A stretch of 64,000 nucleotides of DNA, taken from NCBI GenBank assembly GCA_964459635.1, contig CAYWMQ010000002.1, positions 1 through 64,000 on the forward strand, in the 5' to 3' direction. The stretch is from CAYWMQ01 sp964459635 (GTDB lineage: Bacteria; Patescibacteriota; Minisyncoccia; Phycocordibacterales; UBA12088). The translations under genes were made by a program, and so were the position numbers. Within the stretch, counting starts at the first letter, position 1. Every line of letters starts with the position of its first letter. The notes beneath the pieces were generated by a model. It saw only the letters and a program-made list of their open reading frames with translations. It was not told the DNA's origin and ran no database searches. Below, piece after piece: positions 63,166-64,000 of this stretch.

Positions 63166-63417
63166 TCACTGAAGTCTGAAGTCAGCCGAAGCATAGCGGA
63201 GCTCACGCTTGCTGACGAGGGGGCTGCACACGTAGTGGACATGGAACAGTTTGCCATCCAGGTGAGCTTGCCACCATCCTAAAAAGCGATGCAGCTCGGG
63301 GAGCTCCGGCAGTATGTCCAAGAGTTCATACACAAACTCCTGCAAGATCCGCGGATGATCTGGCATACGGTAGTTGATTTGCGCCTTCACAATTACAAAC
63401 GGGATGACGTTCATCAT
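63166..63417 (-). CDS. hypothetical protein, 83 residues
   Basis: GAGGAGGTG lies 5 bases before ATG 63417, one of the strongest SD sites in the window. Soluble; contains H-R-F-L-G-W-W-Q-A-H-L-D-G-K-L-F-H-V-H. Promoter TTGACA, 16 bases, TACTTT. No family recognised. Confidence 0.62.
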   Translation of the reverse strand: MMNVIPFVIVKAQINYRMPDHPRILQEFVYELLDILPELPELHRFLGWWQAHLDGKLFHVHYVCSPLVSKRELRYASADFRLQ

Positions 63418-63435
63418 GGCTCACCTCCTCTCTCA

Positions 63436-63463
63436 AAAGTAGCAGAGCCTTAGATGGTGTCAA
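63436..63463 (-). promoter_or_regulatory. sigma-70 promoter of the 63166 gene
   Basis: On the minus strand TTGACA (complement 63458-63463), 16 bases, TACTTT (complement 63436-63441). Confidence 0.65.
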
Positions 63464-63573
63464 TGGACACCAACCCCCGCATGTACGGAAAACAAGAGAT
63501 GACAGACAAGAGACGAAAGAATACGTGCATCTGATCTGTGTGTTTGTTGTCTCTTTTCTTTTGTCTCCGTGTC

Positions 63574-63987
63574 TCACGCCCGATCCATCGCCTCGTTCGC
63601 CATACGGTCCGCGCGTGAGTTCTCAGCGCGGGGAATGTGTGTAAAGGTAACGTGCGGAAAGGTCGACACGCGCAAATTATGTACGGCGATGTAGAGCGGC
63701 CAAAGTGTCTCCTCCTTTACCTGGTACTCGCCATTGAGTTGCTTGCAGATGAGTTCCGAATCCATTTTTACGTTAACCTGCAGCTCTTTGCACTGCGGCG
63801 CACCAAAATGTTTTTTTATAGTCTCAAGACCGAGAATGACGGCATGGTATTCCGCATAGTTGTTGGTCTGGTGCCCGAGGTACTTCGACACTTCCTTGAT
63901 GGTCTTACCGTTCTCGTCGAGTATAACCGCTCCCGCTCCAGCCGGCCCGGGGTTTCCGCGCGCTCCGCCGTCAGTGTATAGGTACAT
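63574..63987 (-). CDS. rnhA: ribonuclease HI
   Basis: 137 residues. First catalytic Asp in Y-T-D-G-G-A-R-G-N-P-G, Glu in N-N-Y-A-E-Y-H-A, Asp in V-K-M-D-S-E-L, and Asp in S-R-A-D-R-M-A-N. The archaeal/CPR-like short form without the basic handle. It removes RNA from RNA-DNA hybrids. The ATG is 13 bases from the window edge, so its promoter is not visible. Confidence 0.94.
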   Translation of the reverse strand: MYLYTDGGARGNPGPAGAGAVILDENGKTIKEVSKYLGHQTNNYAEYHAVILGLETIKKHFGAPQCKELQVNVKMDSELICKQLNGEYQVKEETLWPLYIAVHNLRVSTFPHVTFTHIPRAENSRADRMANEAMDRA

Positions 63988-64000
63988 GGTCTTTAGGTTT

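Noticed and set aside
1..64000. CRISPR arrays, rRNA genes, prophage structural genes, integrase
   Set aside because: None seen. The repeats present are palindromic or tandem and lack regular unique spacers.

Overview
The window is most likely from a Candidate Phyla Radiation (Patescibacteria) genome, probably of the Parcubacteria group. The reasons are: a str–S10–spc ribosomal cluster with no gene for ribosomal protein uL30 between rpsE and rplO (uL30 loss is a CPR hallmark); a compact type IV pilus locus with ComEC- and ComF-type competence genes; no amino-acid, lipid or cofactor biosynthesis pathway in 64 kb; many short proteins without recognisable homology; and moderate-to-high GC. The assignment rests on gene content only.

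Layout. Positions 1-13043 hold a type IV pilus locus on the minus strand: pilM, pilN, pilO, a PilP-like protein, pilB, a CheY-like regulator, pilT and pilC. Two pilins and a 1107-residue secreted multi-domain protein follow. Between pilC and the distal pilin sits a degraded DUF559 endonuclease gene bounded by inverted palindromic repeats, and left of the large secreted protein lies a cluster of three long palindromes. Positions 13.1-24 kb are mixed: comF, a RelE/Phd toxin-antitoxin pair, tRNA-Ser, an ADP-ribosyltransferase-like gene, an L,D-transpeptidase fusion, a cobalamin adenosyltransferase, recG, a rare tRNA-Ile(UAU) and a lamin-tail surface protein. Positions 24-31 kb hold ftsH, infC-rpmI-rplT, ndk, map and adk plus small unknown genes.

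Positions 31.6-53.4 kb are the secY-to-rpsL ribosomal superoperon on the minus strand. It is broken in three places: between rpsJ and rplC by a 2.1 kb segment with an IS element and two small genes; between tuf and fusA by phoH; and between fusA and rpsG by three small plus-strand genes. Positions 53.4-64 kb carry a TrmB-like regulator next to a two-HTH protein, an M50 protease, a candidate structured RNA upstream of rpmB, a PH-domain protein, a slipin, a ComEC-like beta-lactamase-fold protein and a separate ComEC channel protein, malic enzyme, superoxide dismutase and RNase HI.

Two genome-wide habits stand out. First, about ten genes have a -10 hexamer (TATACT or TACACT) placed 6-7 bases before the start codon, so their mRNAs are expected to be leaderless. 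Second, a dispersed intergenic repeat built from CGAAT blocks recurs in eight intergenic spaces, several of them inside ribosomal operons.

Functionally the segment combines DNA uptake and motility (type IV pilus, ComEC, ComF), translation and protein quality control (ribosomal proteins, EF-Tu, EF-G, IF-3, FtsH), cell-surface proteins sharing one Ig-like domain, and limited redox and carbon metabolism (malic enzyme, SOD).
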